A stretch of DNA of 16,815 nucleotides from Gammaproteobacteria bacterium. GTDB taxonomy: Bacteria; Pseudomonadota; Gammaproteobacteria; Xanthomonadales; Marinicellaceae. Both the position numbers and the translations under genes were made by a program. The notes beneath the pieces are model-generated. The model was not told the origin of the DNA. It saw only the letters and a list, made by a program, of their open reading frames with translations, and ran no database searches. The DNA lies in NCBI GenBank assembly GCA_030426065.1, contig JAUHZH010000005.1:1-16815 (forward strand). The letters are read 5' to 3'. Position 1 is the first letter of the stretch. The number at the start of each line of letters is the position of its first letter. Shown here one piece after another: positions 14,473 to 16,815 of this stretch.

Positions 14473-15999
14473 TTACCCGTGGTTGCGTTGCCTTTTGTTG
14501 TGTTGGGTTTGTTTTTGGCCTTGGCTTCGCTCCAAAACAAATCGCAACTGACCTTTTTCTCCACTTCGGTCAAAATCCTGTTGTAAACACTCAAAAACGC
14601 TTTCTTCTTCTAAGCCCATGCGTTCGGTCAGTACTTGGTACAGCAAGACAAATTGGCGTCGCAGCGCAATTTTCCAGGTTGACTGTTCATGGGCAAACAA
14701 CAAATCTGAAAATTGCATGAATCGATCGAATGGCTGAGTGGACATCAACAAAGGCAAGGTGTTCTTGAATCGCCCTGAATTACCAAAAATGTCCCAATAC
14801 CTGGCAAAGCGACCGACTCGCTGTAAATCCTGAAAACTGATTCTGTCGGTTGACAGGATGGTGTAAGGCGGCGCTGGGTTGTAGCGCATTTGGTATGTTT
14901 GGGTGTGGCGATTGATGGGGGCACCGCGCAGGCGTTTCAGAATCCCCAATTGGATTTCTTGTGGGTTGAGCGCAACCAGCTGATCAAAACTCAATGCAAA
15001 ATTAGCCAAAGTGTCACCCGGCAAGCCAAAAATCAAATCGGCGTGAATGTGGGCTTGGGTGTTTTCACGCAGCCAGGCCAAGTTTTCATGGGTTTTGTCG
15101 TTGTCTTGTCGCCGAGAAATCAAGGATTGGATTTCAGGATCGAAAGTCTGAACACCGATTTCGAACTGCAAACTGTTGGCCGGAAACTGAACCAAGAGTT
15201 CACGAAGTTTGTCCGGTAAACGATCGGGAATGACTTCAAAGTGAACCGTTAAATCTGGATCCATCCGATCAAGGAAAAACTGCAAAATGGCCGAAGAATG
15301 CGCCATTTTCAGGTTGAACGTTCTGTCAATGAACTTGAAATGGCGAGCCCCTTTTTGATACAAGCGATCCATGGCTTCCAAAAACCGGTCCAGTGTGAAT
15401 GTTTTTGAAGTGCGGTCCAAAGAAGACAAACAAAACTCACACTTGAAAGGACAGCCTCTTGAGGCTTCCACATACAATATTCTGTTTTTGATGTCTTCAT
15501 CTGAATAGTATTCATAGGGCATGTTGAGCTCTTCCAAAGCTTTCGGTATGCCCTTGATGTGTTCTGATGGCGGTGTTTCTCCATGCAACAATTGGTCACA
15601 CAAGGCCTTGAAACTGGTTTCACCTGGACCCTGAATGACAAAATCTGCCAAGTCCACGACCTCTGGTTGATCCGGCAGGTGGCTCACTTCGGGGCCGCCC
15701 AAAACGATGACGACTTCAGGTGCAATGGTTTTCAACAAACGCACCAACTCTGTGGTCTCGACCACATTCCAAATATAGACGCTGAAACCCATGATTTTTG
15801 GGCGCCTTGCCAGCAGCTTTTCAGCCATGTCTGTGGACCGATCGTGGATGGTGAACTCCATGATGGTGGATTGTGCTTGTAATTCATCCAGGTTGGCATA
15901 CAGGTACCGCAAAGAAAACGACGAATGGATGTATTTGCTGTTCAGCGTCGTCAAGACAATGTTTTTTTGAAACCCATTGTTTTTCTGATTAGGCGGCAT
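14473..15999 (-). CDS. B12-binding radical SAM protein with C-terminal DUF4080-type region
   Basis: A 508-residue radical SAM enzyme. The N-terminal cobalamin-binding-like domain (about 13-150) contains VLTTLNSKYIHSSFSLRYLY, then IMGFSVYIWN, then VVIVLGGPEVSHLP, then VIQGPGETSF. The radical SAM domain follows with the iron-sulfur motif C183-x3-C187-x2-C190 in SRGCPFKCEFCLSS, then FKFIDRTFNL and ADLIFGLPGDT. The last third has NPAPPYTILSTDRISFQDL and RFARYWDIFGNSGRF, which I associate with the DUF4080 family. The reaction is not known for this family; a methyl transfer or other B12-assisted modification is inference. The start ATG 15999 has AGGACT about 7 bases ahead. It overlaps by 11 bp the stop of a broken upstream reading frame and is convergent with the MerR-family gene. 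Confidence 0.9.
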   Translation of the reverse strand: MPPNQKNNGFQKNIVLTTLNSKYIHSSFSLRYLYANLDELQAQSTIMEFTIHDRSTDMAEKLLARRPKIMGFSVYIWNVVETTELVRLLKTIAPEVVIVLGGPEVSHLPDQPEVVDLADFVIQGPGETSFKALCDQLLHGETPPSEHIKGIPKALEELNMPYEYYSDEDIKNRILYVEASRGCPFKCEFCLSSLDRTSKTFTLDRFLEAMDRLYQKGARHFKFIDRTFNLKMAHSSAILQFFLDRMDPDLTVHFEVIPDRLPDKLRELLVQFPANSLQFEIGVQTFDPEIQSLISRRQDNDKTHENLAWLRENTQAHIHADLIFGLPGDTLANFALSFDQLVALNPQEIQLGILKRLRGAPINRHTQTYQMRYNPAPPYTILSTDRISFQDLQRVGRFARYWDIFGNSGRFKNTLPLLMSTQPFDRFMQFSDLLFAHEQSTWKIALRRQFVLLYQVLTERMGLEEESVFECLQQDFDRSGEKGQLRFVLERSQGQKQTQHNKRQRNHG

Positions 16000-16087
16000 C
16001 GGTGAGTCCTGTGTTCTGCTTGCTGTGTTTTGAGATGAAGTCTTGAATCAAAGGCAACAGCGCATCCGGTTTTTCAGGAAACAATAT
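15989..16087 (-). pseudogene. C-terminal remnant of a lost upstream gene, possibly an alpha/beta hydrolase
   Basis: On the minus strand an open frame ends at TAA 15991-15989, overlapping the radical SAM start by 11 bp in the manner of translationally coupled genes. Its last 30 codons read FPEKPDALLPLIQDF and then ISKHSKQNTGLTDAA, coherent and similar in style to the final helix of alpha/beta hydrolases (E-K-P-x-x-L-x-P-L-I-x-x-F). Going upstream, an in-frame stop (TGA, 16090-16088) appears and the sequence turns AT-rich, so the rest of the gene is missing. The family guess is weak; the broken gene is better supported. Confidence 0.45.
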
Positions 16088-16583
16088 TCAATTTATAACA
16101 AAGTCATTTTTCCCGAAACACGTTTAGCGTGCTGACCGAAACACATTTTGGCTGCGGTTTTGACATTTTTTCCTTTGTCGCCCCGAGGCAGACGGATAAG
16201 ACTGAACGGGCCCAACTGGGGGGCGATGTTTGTAGGCCACGGGGGCGGCCGCACGAGAACGCATCTGTTTGATGCGGGAGGTGCGTGGTCGCTGTGTTGC
16301 GTTTGTAACAAGTGATTAACGAGTGCGCCTGACAGCACGTTGCTGTTGGTGTGTCATGGCAAAGGCGTCAGCCTGCGACCACGACATCTCTCCTCAAGAT
16401 GCGGACTGCGTGAAAACACGTGGCGTTTGGCATGTATGCCGGACGAAACGGTGTAGCGTTGTGGTTCCCGCCCTGTGGCGGGTGTGTGCCCTTGGGTATG
16501 GGTAGGAGGTAACGATGGTGGTAAGTAACGAGGACCCGAACGCGGCCCATCTGATCGGCTTTTGGGACTTTCTGAAACCGGAT
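16088..16583. other. About 500 bp without a recognisable gene, GC-richer and full of short hairpins
   Basis: Between two broken genes lies a stretch unlike the rest of the window in base composition: an AT-rich edge, then GC-rich runs such as GGGGGCGGCCGC near 16244. It holds several small dyads: CGCATC/GATGCG (16260-16276), CGTTT-GGCAT/ATGCC...AAACG (16424-16450) and CCCGCC/GGCGGG (16467-16482). CCGAAACAC occurs twice near 16125 and 16137. Open frames on either strand show no known domain. It may be a non-autonomous mobile element, cassette-like DNA or an assembly join. I see no transposase, no clear terminal inverted repeats and no convincing attC core. Confidence 0.4.
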
Positions 16584-16815
16584 GCCGGAAAAGACACCGG
16601 CAATCTGATTGGCCGTAGCGGTGAGTTGCTCGAGATCCTCGCCAAAAACCTTGACCGCCACGTCACCGCGGACACCGGCGATCAACTCGTTGAAGCGCAT
16701 CTCGATCGGTTGGCTGAACTCGAAATTATTGCCGATCAAGCCCGATAATGCTCCTTCCATTTGTTGGACGAGTTCGGCCTTGGGTGCGACAGATTTGACG
16801 ATAAAGACGTTGATG
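16368..16815 (-). pseudogene. Truncated heavy-metal RND efflux pump (CzcA/CusA type), internal fragment
   Basis: On the minus strand, from the window edge to about 16585, the frame encodes KAELVQQMEGALSGL, then NNFEFSQPIEMRFNELIAG, then RGDVAVKVFGEDLEQLTATA. These are unmistakable pieces of the periplasmic domain of HME-family RND pumps (CzcA, CusA), which export divalent or monovalent metal ions with a membrane-fusion and outer-membrane partner. An intact pump has over 1,000 residues; this piece corresponds to its middle. After SGI the expected PG-x-x-D-V-K-V-E-Q block is replaced by unrelated residues, and the frame runs on through unassigned DNA to a stop at 16368. The gene has therefore lost its second half, or the junction is an assembly artefact. 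The 5' part lies outside the window. Confidence 0.7.
16467..16482. repeat. GC-rich 6-bp hairpin in the unassigned region
   Basis: CCCGCC (16467-16472) and GGCGGG (16477-16482) pair around the loop CTGT. There is no T-run on either side, so it is not an obvious terminator. It is one of several small stems in this stretch. Confidence 0.45.

Noticed and set aside
16093..16338. Minus-strand 81-residue open frame in the unassigned region
   Set aside because: No recognisable domain, no clear ribosome site and proline/arginine-rich composition; kept as part of the unassigned stretch rather than called a gene.
16295..16345. Possible integron attC-like site (TAACAAGTGATTAAC region)
   Set aside because: No paired core sites of the GTTRRRY/RYYYAAC type at the right spacing, no integrase and no cassette gene.
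16515..16748. Plus-strand 77-residue ORF with an excellent ribosome site (AGGAGGTAACG) ahead of ATG 16515
   Set aside because: Most of it is antisense to the conserved RND pump reading frame, whose motifs are unmistakable. The good ribosome site sits in the unassigned DNA and is probably chance, though it is worth remembering if the junction proves real.

Overview
The window looks like chromosomal DNA of a gammaproteobacterium. The pyruvate dehydrogenase genes run aceE, aceF, lpd with a lipoyl domain on E3, and there is a Tpm-type methyltransferase, a membrane-anchored AraC regulator and an ECF sigma factor of the kind usually paired with a Ser/Thr kinase. Together these suggest a Marinicella- or Xanthomonadales-like lineage; that placement is inference, since no rRNA or tRNA is present. 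No CRISPR array, rRNA, tRNA or intact insertion sequence was seen.

Layout. (1) 1-5458, plus strand: pyruvate dehydrogenase operon, with the 3' end of aceE, then aceF, two paralogous two-TM membrane proteins of unknown function, then lpdA. (2) 5521-8033, plus: a 7-TM AraC-type regulator followed by a membrane-anchored amidohydrolase. (3) 8227-9525, plus: an orphan GspG-like protein, an ECF sigma factor, and directly behind it the frameshifted, truncated start of its partner kinase. (4) 9581-11999: a secreted beta-sandwich-like protein on the minus strand, divergent from an operon of three tandem paralogous secreted proteins of an unrecognised family. (5) 12000-12152: two strong hairpins acting as terminators between convergent units. 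(6) 12153-13975, minus: tpm followed by a secreted PQQ-type sugar dehydrogenase. tpm is divergent from a MerR-family gene, and the gap between them holds a textbook MerR-type promoter (19-bp spacer with a dyad) that reads into tpm. (7) 14473-15999, minus: a B12-binding radical SAM protein of the DUF4080 type. (8) 15989-16815: a broken region with the C-terminal scrap of an upstream gene, about 500 bp of structured DNA with no recognisable gene, and a fragment of a CzcA/CusA-type RND metal efflux pump that loses homology abruptly.

How the genes fit together. AceE, AceF and LpdA form the complex that converts pyruvate to acetyl-CoA; the two small membrane proteins are cotranscribed with it. The MerR protein very likely senses a toxic compound or metalloid and activates tpm. 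The ECF sigma factor appears to have lost its kinase partner. The three tandem secreted proteins and the neighbouring secreted protein are probably envelope or extracellular proteins of an accessory region.

Most interesting for follow-up: the MerR/tpm promoter architecture, the paralogous membrane proteins inside the pyruvate dehydrogenase operon, the tandem secreted family with two conserved cysteines, the decayed sigma/kinase pair, and the abrupt junctions at the right end.
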